From Apostichopus japonicus (taxonomy: Eukaryota; Echinodermata; Holothuroidea; Aspidochirotida; Stichopodidae), in contig NC_092569.1 of assembly GCF_037975245.1 (NCBI RefSeq), positions 9,526,001 to 9,590,000 on the forward strand: a stretch of DNA of 64,000 bases, written 5' to 3'. The translations under genes were made by a program, and so were the position numbers. The notes under the pieces are model-generated. The model did no database searches. It saw only the letters and a list, made by a program, of their open reading frames with translations, and was not told the origin of the DNA. This document shows positions 10,426 to 22,257 of the stretch, piece after piece. Each line of letters starts with the position of its first letter. Within the stretch, counting starts at the first letter, position 1.

Positions 10426-12291
10426 TAAGTTCATGATGTTGGTGGTCCCCTTTAATGCATTTTCAAAAACCATTCAGGAGGGTAACAACATTATTACAAA
10501 AGGGGAGATAGATACGTCATTTTTTTATTAAGCGATTACTGAAATTACATCATAACACCCGACTGTTTAAGTTATTTAGTAAGGTAATACAGTTACTTTG
10601 TACCTTCTGTAGTAGTGTGAAAGGTCAAAAGCAAAGCAACTATTGAAATGTTTCCTGTGAGTCTAGCTCAGCCGAAATGCCCAAACCAAGAATATTTTTA
10701 CCAATTATGAATTTTATACGTTTAAAAATTTTCCAACCATTTTCTCACCATTTAAAATCCGTTTTGAATTGCATATGGTTGTAAACTTAATTGGGTTTCA
10801 AGAACCTGTACATAATTTCGATTAGCAATGACCGAAACCTCAATGGCTCTAATTAATTAATTTCAGGATAACGTTAAAGATACGTTGCAAATCTTCGTTT
10901 CGGCATGCCTGTGAAGTCCGAAACTTAATTGTGTTTAATACAGGTTATATTATCTTTTATAGAGGCATACGGAATGAAATTAAGAATATAACTATGGGAA
11001 GCTCAAATACCTCGCTGAATTCTGCCTGCAATCTTGTCATAATGTTTTCTAATGTAAAAGTATATTGCACTCCATAGCTGGTGAAGAATTTTACGTTCCG
11101 TTTCGGTAATTCTAAATCGTTTTTTCCAGATATCCCGAAACCCGATACCTTCCTTTTGATTACCAATCAATATTAAAGCAAAATAATGTTGGAAATATTT
11201 ACGCCTCCTGAACAATCAAACTTAACCGATCCCTCCCATGCTGTCGACTAAACGTTTAGATCACTGGAACTATAGCTCAGACAAAGAACAGACAGTTCAG
11301 TTCAGTTCAGAGCCCTACCCTAGAATAGAACAATTTTAAACGTCAAATGGGTAAACTTTAAATTTTTGTTGTTATAACTGATTCTGAGTTGAATAACCAA
11401 TGTATATTATCCTAAGGTCATGTGAGATTGTTCATGCTAGTATAGTGGGCGTGGCTAGTTGCTAAAGTGCATATCAATCAAGTAAGATCTTTTCGCATTC
11501 GTTAAAGTGAGGGTGCTAGAACTAAATAGCGTAAGCTGAAGGGCTTAAAGTACCAGGCGCGTTAAGTTATGTGCCACTTGGTTTTATTTTTTTAAAGGGA
11601 AGGTTCTTACAGTGATATGGTGTATTATATAAAATATTGCCTTTCAACTAAGATATGATAGGCAATATGTATTTGATCAATATTTTAATTTTCATGACTA
11701 GTGAAAAATCCAAAATGAATTACATTAAAATTAAAACGGTTTTGTTATCGATAGGTTTATAGGTGTAACTGATGTGTTAATTAAGAGGTTGTTTTCGATC
11801 TAGCGCATCCAAAAGTTAATACCAATAGTGTTCAGTTGTATCCGATTTTTTTTCCAAGAGGAATAGTATAGTTTTAGTGTACTGTTGGTGCCTGAGTAGA
11901 TAACCAAGGTATTGATTACTATACAGTTGGATGCAGGAGCCTGCTGGTTAGTCACGTCACTTTCCATATATGTTAAATAATCATCCATAAGATGAGTTCA
12001 ATTGATTTGTCTAGAGAGGAAGATATACACACATGAAACTCATAATCAAAAGATCAATTTAATTCCATGTTCTCGCTTACATATTTAACACTAAACAGCC
12101 GGGAGGAAATAAAAGGTCTTCTCTTTTCGATAAAACGTACAATTTCTTACTCGCGTCATAAAGCCTAATAAACACATGTTAATTATGTCTTATCTGGCTA
12201 ACGAACGAAAGTAAAAATTGCGCGAACTGACGAGCGTAAGTTCTCCCTACACACACATTACGGAGGTTGAATTATCACTTTCACTGTCGGT
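10426..12291. other. 3' flank of copy 0 / upstream region of copy 1
   Basis: Homologous to the flanks after the other tail exons: the 'tttcaggataacgttaaagatacg' block near 10860, the 'cccatgctgtc...aaacgttta' block near 11237, and the 'gtgggcgtggctagttgct' block near 11446. The kinase-like segment present downstream of copies 1-4 is missing here (sequence jumps near 11310 to 'gagccctaccctagaatag'). The tRNA-like sequence is also missing before copy 1. Confidence 0.65.
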
Positions 12292-12299
12292 TTATATAG
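12292..12299 (+). promoter_or_regulatory. Possible TATA box of copy 1
   Basis: tttatataga lies ~125 bp before the start codon of copy 1, at a plausible distance for a TATA box plus a short 5' UTR. The corresponding site in copies 3-5 is less TATA-like (gccataaaag or similar). This is position and motif only. Confidence 0.25.
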
Positions 12300-12418
12300 A
12301 TCTTACATGTAAGTTCGGTTGGAAATCGTTGCATGTGTCACGTTGTTAAGCTGACATATTATCGCTTAGCTGTGAGGGTGTAAAAAGTTGCCGAGTGTGT
12401 AAGAGAACATACTCTACA

Positions 12419-15313
12419 ATGCTACTCTTCAATTTCATCTCTGCAGCGACGGTTCTGTATGGATCTCTCCTCTTTTCATCAGGTGAGACTAAAATTTTCA
12501 TTTCTTTAATAATAGAACTGAATTGGTAAAAATGTAAACTGTGCTGATTCTATATGTAACAAAAGAGTTCACTACGTAACCTGCGAACGTCACTGAGGAA
12601 GTGTTCTTTATGATTACAAAGTGGAATGATGGTTACTTAGTGTCTGATAGTGTAAATTGCATTCGAAGTACGATCCTTTGATAACACTCACAATATTAAT
12701 ATAAGTATTTACGATACAAGCAAACAACAAGGCAAGGCAGAGTCTGTCTAGCAGTGTGTTGCGATCAAGATAGGCTTTTGTTGTTTTTACGATAGACAAG
12801 ATAAGGATTCCAGAAAAATTCATTTTTTGTATGTATCGTTCTTATATTATCACTGTTGGGTAACAGTTGCATATTTGTAACACTGGCATTAGTAATTACA
12901 GATGATTGTTTTATGTAATATTCACACATGTCAACCTCATTCTTATAGATAAGTCCATTTGTGGCTGCAATAACATGAGTGATCGAAATTATAGAGTTAT
13001 TAATCGTTCAATCCAATGCAACGGTAACTATGTCCTACATATTTAATATGTTGTATTGCTTCATTTGCAAACCTCATGTCTAATTCCATCGTTCTTTTAG
13101 CGGTAATATTGGACTATAGTAACAAACTAGGTATGCTTTCATATACATATTACATGGTCTGTCTTTAAGGGCTATGTACGGGACAGCTTATTTAACAATA
13201 AAATGAGTATCAAGAGGTTGTGTTAGACAGTAATAGTTATCTGTCCATATATATAGCGCCAAAGATACTAACCGGTAACTTCTGATTCAATCTAAGTCCA
13301 AACTATGTTACATTACTTGGTGTAGGCTATTTATAGGCAATCTGTTGACGCCTATAAGCTCTACCACTTACGATAAGTCTAACGTCTTTAACGTCGTCTA
13401 AAAATGTTCTGCCATATATGATAGTTTACCCTTTTTACCATTTGAACTTATCTATACTGTAAAAAAAAAGACTTTGAAAGATGTATCTATGTGTAAATAT
13501 CAAGGAAACACGAGATTGACGGCGCGCACTACCATATCGTTTCATATTTAAGTGAATAAGGGGTTTAAGAGGTATGTTTATGCTTGGATACTGACCGCAT
13601 TGGTTACAACCACTGTGAGTTCTTAGGAAACCAGAACTATGTAAGTTGAATGTTTGTGTTGAGGTGGAGGAGAAATTAAGCAGCTTATACACCATGTGTC
13701 TTTCTTTTAAGTTTTCTTTTCAACATGGAATCAATACTAACAAAGTTCATTTCGATCTGTAGCAGAAGGGACATATCTCGGTTGCTTTGATGTAAAAAAA
13801 ACAGAACTTTCTGGAATGATAGAGAAAGTGGGAAGAAACAACATGACTGTCTCTATGTGTTCTGATTTCTGTGGTAATGGTGCATATGACAAATACGGCT
13901 TACAGTATGGATACCGGTGTTACTGTGGTAACCTGACGGAGATATTCAAGAACAATGATCGAGCAGAAGACCAATGCAAAAACCCGTGTGCAGGATCACC
14001 TAAATGTGGAGGGAATCAAGTGATAGCCATTTACAACTGTAAGTTGTATATCAAGTTCTTACGACAAAAAAAATGAACATTACATTATTGCGCTTAATTT
14101 CTCTTATACTGAACGAAGCATCGGGTGAAGGTTAAGAAATGTATCGATATTAACTTAAAACAATACGAGATTTCCGATATTCATTCTCGTTTAACGCTTT
14201 GCTTGTCTTTACTTTTATTTTCAAAGACACGTCATACGTCGGATGCTACCGCTATACTCCAAATGAAAGAATAGACTTTGGCGGTAAAGTAGAGTACTTG
14301 ACTCCAACTATTTGTAGCGAGATATGTCATACGTATAAGTTTTTCGGCGTGACACAAGGCAGTAAATGTTATTGTCGTTCCGTCATATTGAATACTCAAC
14401 ACAGAAGTGATGACGAATGTAATGAATTACCTTGTCAAGGAGGACCCACGTGTGGAGGATCTGGGTACATCGCTATTTGGGACTTTGTTAACCGCACACG
14501 GAAAGATTCTGGTAATATTTTGTTAGTTAATACAAATACATGCTTTGACATAATGATCTGATTTACGTTTTAGTGATCTTAATAAGGAAATTATCTACGA
14601 AAAAATCATTGCATCGTAGTGTATTGAACAGTGTATCTTTATTCGATATATAATGTATAACTTCGAACAAGATGAACAATAACAGCCAATCATTGTGCAA
14701 AGTAAAAGCATTAACATCAAACATTGATGGTCGTTACATAGAAACATGCTGTGAAGTAAATGCAACTTTTTTTCTAGTTGATAGACGACATAATTGTTTA
14801 CATCTTATACATATATTTCTACTTTGATTATGTCTGCAAGTATCATATGCAACATATAGTAGTTTATGTGTAAATCGACAACGCTCTCCTTAACTAATTA
14901 CTATGTGGCACAAAGATAATGTACAGTTTTATGTAAAAAGTTTACTCTGATTTGTTATCCCATGAGGCACATTTCACTTCACGCTTAAACCAACTTAAAC
15001 ATTTGTATTGATATTTTTTATACAGAAATTAATGCATCTACAACAGTACCTCCAACGACAGGTGATCGCTTTAATCAAGAGCTTCTAGGGGACTGAGTAT
15101 TCAATTCATTGATTAAATTTGAACACTCATGCTGCATTTTGCTGTTTTTCATAACGCATCGTTCTTGAGAAAAACTTAACGGTTATAAGGCACAGCGCAC
15201 TTCACATTGAAACAAACAAATGTGCTTGCTTTTTCAAGGCTATACATTATGATTATGATTATGATTTTGATTGTGATGGTGACGATGATGATGGTGGTGA
15301 TTGTGGTGGTGAT

Positions 15314-15396
<83 letters not shown>

Positions 15397-18300
15397 TTAT
15401 TTATTTATATATATTAGACGCACCACGGAAAGTGCAAAATCCATTGGCATTTTTTTGTTTACGTCATGCCGTTCCGAATATTACATCAGTTTTTGTCAGC
15501 TTTTACTTTTAACTATTCTTATTGTTATTTATTCAGATATGTCTACATCCATAACAGTACTGTCAACGATAGTTTCGCTGTACTCCGAAGGTGATCGTTT
15601 TGTTTCCAGTTTAATAAAGACTTTTTAGAGGCTTGAGTATTCAATTCGTTGAATTGATTTAGTTCCAAAACTTATAAACTCTAATAGCTCAATCGTTTTC
15701 TTTATATTTTATATTTATAATTTAACATTCAGTTTACAATATCGATTTACATAAACAACATTTCAGTAGGTTTTTATACTGCACAACTCACATGTATATC
15801 ATTAGACTTATAAATGTTGTCCCTGTTCGTGACCATCATTTACGATATAGTTAAAAGATCTGCGGACACTTACAAAAACATTGTCCTTATCATTCTAATA
15901 GGCATTAAAAATCATCAAAATAGCTGCAACTTCCATCAGAATCCATCAAAGTTGACCATTTTACAAGTGTCTTCTTAATTCTAGTTTTATTTATGAATAA
16001 ACATTAGCTAATTATGCACATTGATGAATTATTGTAAATGAATGCCTAATTTTCTGTTAAGCTATCCTTTTTTTTTCACAACAAAACTTTGAAAAAGGGA
16101 ATATCACATTATTCAAACGATATATGTGGGCTAATAATTAGGGATCCACTTAGTAATGGCTGAAATAAGAAATTTTGATGAGCGCAAACACTCAACGTCA
16201 TAGTTTGCTTGTTTCCCATATTTCTCAAACCTTCAAAATGTGTATATCTTTGAAACGAAAAGAGCTTTCAAAAAATGTCAACAGATTTTGAGTGAGATTA
16301 TCACACACTCAAAAATGTACAGAATATGGGGCAAATTAGCTCGGTGTCCTTAGTACTTTAAATCACTTTCTCTTTATCGACAGTTTTTCTCGCTCTTTCG
16401 TTTGCTCTTGGATGCTTGGTTGTGATCGGCGTTTTACGGATTTCACGAAAGTAAGTTTATCTTTTTCATTGAGAACTTTTACGTAATGTGCAGTAATATT
16501 AAATTTCCCTCGAAGTAGAGTCAATATTACTCTTTGCCTTCCTCAGCTGAGGAGAGGATTTTTTACAATTCCCAGTTTTGTGAAGCGTCATTTCCCTCTA
16601 CAGGACCTTTTTATTTTTTATCGTTTAACCAGCAACCATTCTGCTATCCCTTCAAAATATAAAGCATGTTTTCCCTTCGTAAAGATGGCTAAGAAGCTCA
16701 ATTTATAACCTTTGGAAAAGGTTATATATAAACTGGCTGGGTTTTGTTTGTCTCTTGTAATGCAATCAAAGTTCTACTTTAACCTCAACATCTCCCATGT
16801 CTTATTTCGTGCTGATTCACGATACGCTCCGAATGTTTTGTTTTGCATTACCTCATGAATTCCTGGCCACGTGAACAATCATCCAACATGACGTGAGCGC
16901 CATTTTCAAACAGCTATCATCTTTGACACAAACGTGAATTCTTTTTTTCAGTTGTAATAATTTAAGGTCATAGTACATTCCATGGTAAGGAAATTATGTA
17001 ATATCAATTAATTATATGTAAACGTTTAACTTAACGTTCAGTTCAGCAATTGATACAGAGTTGTCAATGACATACTGTGACAGGATTAGTACCGAAGGCC
17101 TTATCAGCCTACACCATTCTTAAAAATGTTAACCTAGATTGAAGATTCTGTATGCATCTGAAAAAAAACTGATAATTCAGATAGTCATGGCCATTGGCAC
17201 GAAGCACAAGTGGGAATTCGATGACTGCAGTTGATCTGTTAACAATGCAACAAAAGATATCCGATGTGTTCTATGGGTAAACAAAAACTAGCTCAAACGT
17301 GTCTAGGTAACACAGTAACGTATTACGATTTCCAATAGTTCTTCCATTGGGTTCATTCCTCTTGATTATACAAAGTACTTGGTATACAAAACCCGTCATT
17401 GCTGTGAATTTCTTTCTGGTCTGTTAGTGTATTCCTGGGCTCCCGTGAACAATATTTCACTGACATGCATTTTGGGGCTGATTTTGAAACGAAATTGAAA
17501 CCGACACTGATTTTTAAGCCCCGACATATGAAAATTTGAAGCCAACATTAAAAATGTTCGGTCCAACAAGCAATTTCAACCCCGACACTAAACAGTTGTG
17601 GTCACGACATTGAAGCTGAATTATTTCCAACATAGGCACGACATTTGGACTCCAATTTTACCAAGCCTGACATGGATTGTGTCAAAATTGAGAAGGAACT
17701 TCGTCAGTTCATCAACTCCATAGAGCCAGTGCTATTACCCTAGATTTCAATGACGCAGGTGGACGGGAACTCAGTCCATTGCATGCTTGTCATTCGTCTT
17801 CCTCTCCCTTCCCCTTTCCTCATCCTTGTCACTCCTCTGCATATTCCCCATCCTTGTCACTTTATCTGCCCCTTTTCCTCATTCCACATCATTGTCACTG
17901 TCTGCCCACTCTCTTTCCCAATTCATGTCACCCCCATCTCCTGCTTCCACACTCTTGTTACCCATATTTCACGTCCCCTTCCCCTCTTTAACTGCCATCT
18001 TTAACCATCTTGCTTTTCCTTCCTTCCCTAACCTTTCCGCTGAAGCACATAACAAAATATCCCAATGTGGGTTCTCGATGGACCAACAACAACCTAAAGT
18101 AGCATAGATCACAATAATATTGACTGTACATATAGGCTCACTATAGCACTTACAGATAATTAACACTATAATATGAAATACATTCTGTGTGCATTCTGCC
18201 ATCACAGGAGATTACAAATTTACACTAAATAAGGGCTGCTATTCTGTGTGCACATTGCCATCACAGAACTAAAATGTATATATACACAAGGTAAGCACAT

Positions 18301-20727
18301 TTAAAATGACAGGCTCCTGAGAGGTCAAGGCAAAGTTAAAAGATGAACTGTTACCCGTCTGAAAATTAATATATAATTATTTCTATAATCTTCTGACTTG
18401 TCACTACTGCTGATGTATGGCAGTTTCGATTGTCTTGGTGAATGGTAAAGTTGCTTGGGTGGTTAGGTGTCTTAAGCAATTTTGAAACAAAGAGAAGCTT
18501 TGAATGAAATTAACTATCCCATCCTACAGGGCAAGATCTTACTTAACACTTTTATCCATCTTTATTTGCTCACAAATAGAAATATATAATTTTACAAAGA
18601 AATCCAAAAAATACCGTCTTTTATCATTTAGTACATTTGAAATACACTTAAAGTAGATACTTGTGAAATGAGAAAAAATAGAATTACTCTAAAATTACTA
18701 GCAGCAAGAAAGAGCAAACATATTCCTAGACACCCAGATTTGACCTGCAAACCGTTCTTTACTTAAATCATGTCTGTAAGACAGATATTTAACGTCATCA
18801 TAGTAGCTTTTAATACGGTTTCTCTAAGCATTTGGTATTGACGAAATATAATTTTCGACCTTCAGAATAGACTCCAGTTTAGAGTATAAATGCATATGGT
18901 GAGGATTTAAATTATTTACTTTGTAACTGTAAATGTAATGCTTGCAATATACGATAAGCACATAAATTAAGTGATGAAGAAGGAGATTCTATCGAAAGAA
19001 AAAATCTTTCTTGGATCAAATAAACTGCCTTCCGAATACGTTTGTTCAGTATTAAGAAGAAAAGGGTGAAATAACCTCATTTAATAATTGCTCATTAAAT
19101 AAATCAAGAAGATGATTTGTACCAAGAATACGATGAAGAAACGAAATTGAAAATAAATCCCTTTTGTTTCAGAAAGCGCTGAGAACTAGAACAAAATCTT
19201 AAAAATTACATTCCAATCGTCATCTGTTAAGTTGAAGGATATATTCCAATTCAGGTGACCTCGGTGATAGTACAATATGCTCAATCAGTTTTCTGTAAGC
19301 AACTTGTGGAATGCTGCAGTGCTTTAATAACTTGTATAATTACAGCTTTCAGCATTTAATTCTAAGTCATTACCTTTCCAGTTACAAGAAATTGCTGATA
19401 TCAAACCAAACTTAGTCGTAAAAGGATAGTTATTGCCACTATATCTTATGCCAAAAAAAGTATACGTTAACCTAGTTCCCTTGTTATCGAAGAGATCTTT
19501 CTGATAAATGACACCAACACTTACTTAACACTTGGCCAGACCTTCTCCAGGAAGTGGACCAAACGTTATCTCACATCTTTAACTCATTCCACCATCGTCC
19601 GAGAACAGCTAGTATGACAGTTTAAATACCTATCTATTCCGTGCCATTAGGATCTGCAAATCCTTAGCAAATTGCGCCATCGGCATCTGCTGGACTAGCT
19701 TAGTTATGGCGCATGTAGTGGTGGTTCTTGCCTTCACTTGGTTGTTACCTGACCATGCTGCTGGCTGACCCATCTGGTCATATCTGAATGATACAATCTG
19801 CCTTCGCTTGGGACCTGATGTCCTTGGCTGCTGATGTTGGATCATATATCATCTAACTTGGCTTGGCGAGACATCTTGGACTCAAGTGTCACCGTCTGTT
19901 CAGGATTATTCCGTTCATCTTTGATCGTCTGCTCCTTGTTCTCGAGATAATTCATGTCATGGTCTTCAACGGCCTCTGATTGCGTGTCTTCTTGCTCATT
20001 TGGTTCACCTGGTACGGGTCTGTTACCGTACTTCATCATCTCCAGGCTGATTCACGATCGGCTGGGTGGGGATGAAACCGGTGGGAACTGCAAATTGCAG
20101 AACGTTTGCAAACTTTACCACTTCAACACTATTTATATTTTTTATATATGAAACTAACCTTTGTATGACATAGTTTTGTATTTACAAGCTGACTTTTAGT
20201 TGTGGGTCATCAGAATATGAGAGGACGGTACTCTTCTGCAATAATATAATTCATAGCAAAATAAAAATTACTTAACATACATAAGTTTTATATTCATGCA
20301 AGTGCCAAACACTTTCTCATTAAGGTATTTTTATTCGCTCAATATTCCTTGCTTTTTCATGTTTTAATTTAATTAACTGACCCCTCTCTTTTTAACAGAT
20401 GTTTTATTGTATTTGAAAATGAACATATTACTATAAATGTTAGTTATTTGATGGCTTTACCTCTCTCTTTGATGATTTCACGGCAGAAAATTCCTGACGA
20501 TGGATAGGTCTACAATGTCATATAATGAAACGGGCAGGACGATGGCATTAAGAGATGATTCGTTATTGCATCAGGCTCCCTTAGATGATTTCATCTCCGA
20601 TAAAAGGCCACCTTTGACCAGCGAATATTCTGGGATGATCTATAGTATGGAGAATAATCAATTTCCTTGTGTATCAAACAGAAATGCGTTCCATACTGAC
20701 AATATTGAACTTTACGAAGAAATGTAA
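12419..20727 (+). CDS. Copy 1: intact WSC-domain transmembrane receptor (7 exons)
   Basis: Exons are 12419-12482 signal peptide, 13766-14038 WSC1, 14227-14511 WSC2, 15026-15061 and 15537-15590 linkers, 16384-16450 transmembrane, 20487-20727 tail. All have GT-AG borders, and phases run 1-1-1-1-1-2, giving 1020 nt and 339 residues with no stop. Residues 1-21 (MLLFNFISAATVLYGSLLFSS) are hydrophobic as in a signal peptide. Each WSC domain has eight cysteines and the family's GCF/GCY, CYC and CGG marks. WSC domains are small cysteine-rich modules found in yeast wall sensors and animal Kremen and polycystin-type proteins, where they are proposed to bind carbohydrate. The helix is followed by RISRK (stop-transfer). 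The tail has tyrosines in SEYSGM and ELYEEM. Likely a cell-surface receptor or adhesion protein; the ligand is unknown. An ATG in frame further upstream is absent, so the start is the ATG of the hydrophobic stretch. Confidence 0.82.
13766..14038 (+). CDS. Copy 1 exon 2: WSC domain 1
   Basis: Codes 91 residues beginning EGTYLGCFDV after splicing. The eight cysteines occur in GCF, SMC, DFC, RCYC (two), DQC, NPC and PKC, and the domain ends with GGNQVIAIYN. Sequons are NMT and NLT, and a further NYT is created at the junction with exon 3. The flanking acceptor is gtagcag and the donor is gtaagt. Only two WSC exons separated by a short 188-bp intron are present, so this is a two-domain ectodomain. 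Confidence 0.85.
14227..14511 (+). CDS. Copy 1 exon 3: WSC domain 2
   Basis: Codes 95 residues with TSYVGCYRYTP at the start and CGGSGYIAIWDF near the end. Cysteines fall in GCY, TIC, EIC, KCYC (two), DEC, LPC and PTC, the same spacing class as WSC1. A VTQGSKCYC segment replaces the more usual aromatic-Gly before CYC. One sequon, NRT, lies at the C-terminal side. Confidence 0.85.
15316..15417. repeat. (AT)n microsatellite in intron 4 of copy 1
   Basis: About 85 bp of uninterrupted TA dinucleotide, followed by ATTT units. Equivalent tracts of different length and composition occur at the same intron site in copies 2 and 3. Confidence 0.95.
17790..18005. repeat. Pyrimidine-rich minisatellite, copy 1 intron
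   Basis: Imperfect ~30-bp units with the core catccttgtcact or cattcatgtcac and C/T-rich spacers. Open frames on the + strand here (Ser/Pro/His/Cys-rich) are by-products of the composition. Counterparts are at about 33370-33610 and 48720-48950. Confidence 0.8.
18500..19595 (-). mobile_element. LINE 3' fragment (L1/Tx1-like C-terminal region), copy 1 intron
   Basis: On the minus strand the sequence is homologous to 49640-50600 and 56180-57160, where short open stretches keep LINE-type ORF2 C-terminal features: FLHRILGTNHLL, then a cysteine motif CTFCNTNSETLEHLFWGC, then a CKHYICSYKVNN segment. This resembles the region after the reverse transcriptase in L1/Tx1-type elements. It is frameshifted and 5' truncated, and has no reverse transcriptase core. 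Confidence 0.65.
19630..20039 (-). pseudogene. Unrecognised minus-strand open frames within intron 6
   Basis: Two adjacent frames on the minus strand, 65 codons (20039-19842; acidic, Glu/Asn/Gln-rich) and 71 codons (19845-19630; TSGPKRRQIVSFRYDQMG), overlap by a few bases. Homologous DNA is present in copies 2, 3 and 4 (about 35410-35830, 50715-51090, 57250-57650), but only the second frame stays open in copy 3 (50715-50930), and the first is broken by indels. It may be a decayed transposon ORF or an old host exon. I do not recognise it. Confidence 0.35.
20487..20727 (+). CDS. Copy 1 exon 7: cytoplasmic tail
   Basis: Follows acceptor ttcacggcag and continues the frame of the transmembrane exon as K-K-F-L-T-M-D-R. 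It carries a DDSLLHQAPLDD acidic/hydrophobic stretch, RPPLTSEYSG and a terminal LYEEM. Here the stop is GTAACT-like, whereas copies 2-4 read ATGTAAGT, which is both a stop and a good donor. Differs from the tail of copy 2 at about nine of 75 positions. Confidence 0.82.
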
Positions 20728-21195
20728 CTTCCTGATGTCGATGGTCACCTTTTCTGCATTTTCAAAACCATTGAGGTAACAACATGATTAAAATTATTAC
20801 AAAAGAGACTGGGGTAGATAAACACCGTCTTTTATTAAGCGATAATTGAAATTACTCTTAACACTCTACTGTTTAAGTTATTTAGTTGGGTAATACGGTT
20901 ACTTTGTACCTTCTGTAGTAGTGTGAGATCAAAAGCAAAGCAACTATTGAATTGGTTTATGGGAGTATAGCTCAGCCGAAATGACCGCACCAAGACTATT
21001 TTTACCAATGATGACTTTTATACATGTGAACATTTTCCAACCATTTTCTCACCATTTAAAATCCGTTTTTCATTGCATATGGTTGTGAACTTAATTAGAT
21101 TTCTAGAACTTTCTCTTGCTGTCAACTAAACGTTTAGGTCAGTGGAACTATAGTTCAGACAGTTCGTAACGGTTAGATAAGGGAGTAGATTATAG
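20728..21195. other. 3' flank of copy 1
   Basis: Conserved flank shared with the other copies; it lacks the 'tttcaggatagcgttaaagatacg' block seen after copies 0, 2, 3 and 4 because of a deletion near 21110. It would be 3' UTR or, in the ancestor, an intron leading to the kinase-like segment. Confidence 0.5.
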
Positions 21196-21340
21196 TCACA
21201 TGGTAGCATGGACTGGAAACTGGGAGCTATACCCTAAGGAGAGTACTGTATTTGGAAGGTGCCTATTTAGAGTTCTTGTACGTAATGATGAATACAGACA
21301 GTGGAGTAAAATATTCAGTTATTATGAAGATTGCAAAGCA
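21196..21340 (+). pseudogene. Kinase-like exon remnant downstream of copy 1
   Basis: After a potential acceptor (ttatag) the frame that would continue from a tail spliced at AT|GT reads HMVAWTGNWELYPKESTVFG, then RCLFRVLV. This resembles the start of a receptor tyrosine kinase domain (W-E-x-P-R/K-E ... F-G-x-x-L/G-x-G-x-F-G). A second frame then reads NTDSGVKYSVIMKIAKQ, resembling the beta-3 VAVK lysine strand. The two halves are in different frames, so the exon is dead. An AATAAA (21378) lies just after it. Confidence 0.4.
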
Positions 21341-22170
21341 GTAACGTTCATAGGATGTTAAAGGTAAGGTGGGAGCAAATAAAACAAAGAGGTCAGAGGC
21401 GAATGAAGGGTTTCATATAGGAGGTTGGCTGCACTGGGGTGGTTAAACGGACTCCTATGTAGCGAGGGTCTGTGAGCCCTACCCTAGAATAGAACCATTT
21501 TGAACGTCGAATGGGTTAACTTTATATTTATGTTGTTATTAATGATTCTGAGTTGAATTACCAATGTATATTATGATAGATCATGTGAGATTGTTCATGC
21601 TAGTATAGTGGGCGTGGCTAGTTGCTGAAGTGCATATCAATTAAGTAAGATATTTTAGCATTCGTTAAAGTGAGGGTGCTAGAGCAAAATAGCGTAAGCT
21701 GAAGGGCTTAAAGTACCAGGTGTATCAATTTATGTACCATTTGGTTTAATTTGTTTAAAGGCAAGGTATCCGATTATTTTCCAAGATAAATAGTATAGCT
21801 TTAGTGTACTGTTGATGCGTGAGTAGATATCCAGGGTATGACTACACAGTTTGATGCAGGAGCCTGCTGGTTAGTTACGTCACTTTCCATATGTTAAATA
21901 ATCATCCCTAAGATGAGTTCAATTGATTTGTGTAGAGAGGAAGAAATACACACATGAAACTCATAATCAAAAGATCAATTTTATTCCTTGTTCTCTATTA
22001 CATATTTAACGCTAAACAGCCGGGAAGAAACATGTAAATTATAAATTATATGAGTAGCTCTTAATGGAAGGTTGGGCTAAGAAATACTAATAAATTCAAA
22101 CTACTGTAGAAAAACGCACAATCAGAACAAATGTGTCATTAATGTTGAATACTCCCTTCATTTTATAAAA
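21341..22170. other. Intergenic flank between copies 1 and 2
   Basis: Array-specific flank with the conserved 'gtagcgagggtctg', 'gtgggcgtggctagttgctg' and 'aactcataatcaaaagatc' blocks. No gene is seen. Confidence 0.55.
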
Positions 22171-22257
22171 GGTGCTGTGGCCGAGTGGAGAAAGGCGTTG
22201 GCATTTGAAGCAATGAGGCTTAGCAATCGGGGTGTTCCGGGTTCGATTCCCGGTGGG
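22171..22257 (+). tRNA. Type-II tRNA-like sequence (Ser/Leu class), probably pseudo
   Basis: Contains an A-box-like TGGCCGAGTGG and a B-box GGTTCGATTCC, a good T-stem (CCGGG/CCCGG), and a long variable arm as in Ser/Leu tRNAs. The anticodon stem has mismatches, the loop ATTTGAA would give UUG, which does not suit this class, and the 3' acceptor strand is altered. Homologous sequences precede copies 3, 4 and 5. Probably a pseudogene or the head of a tRNA-derived repeat. Confidence 0.5.

Larger units (their letters stand above)
16451..20486 (+). other. Intron 6 of copy 1 (4 kb) with embedded repeats
   Basis: It contains in order: about 1.3 kb without recognisable content; a pyrimidine-rich imperfect minisatellite (about 17790-18000); a minus-strand LINE 3' fragment (about 18500-19590); a pair of minus-strand open frames (19630-20039); and the region before the tail exon. 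The same order is kept in copies 2, 3 and (partly) 4, so all of these were present before the array formed. Confidence 0.7.

Noticed and set aside
13435-13695. 86-codon minus frame in intron 1 of copy 1
   Set aside because: Antisense to an intron, not kept open in the other copies.
15207-15512. 101-codon + frame in intron 4 of copy 1
   Set aside because: Produced by GAT/GGT and TA repeats inside an intron with good flanking splice sites.
17750-18107. Ser/Pro/His-rich open frames, repeated near 33331-33633 and 48679-48984
   Set aside because: They follow a C/T-rich minisatellite, overlap in all + frames and shift between copies.
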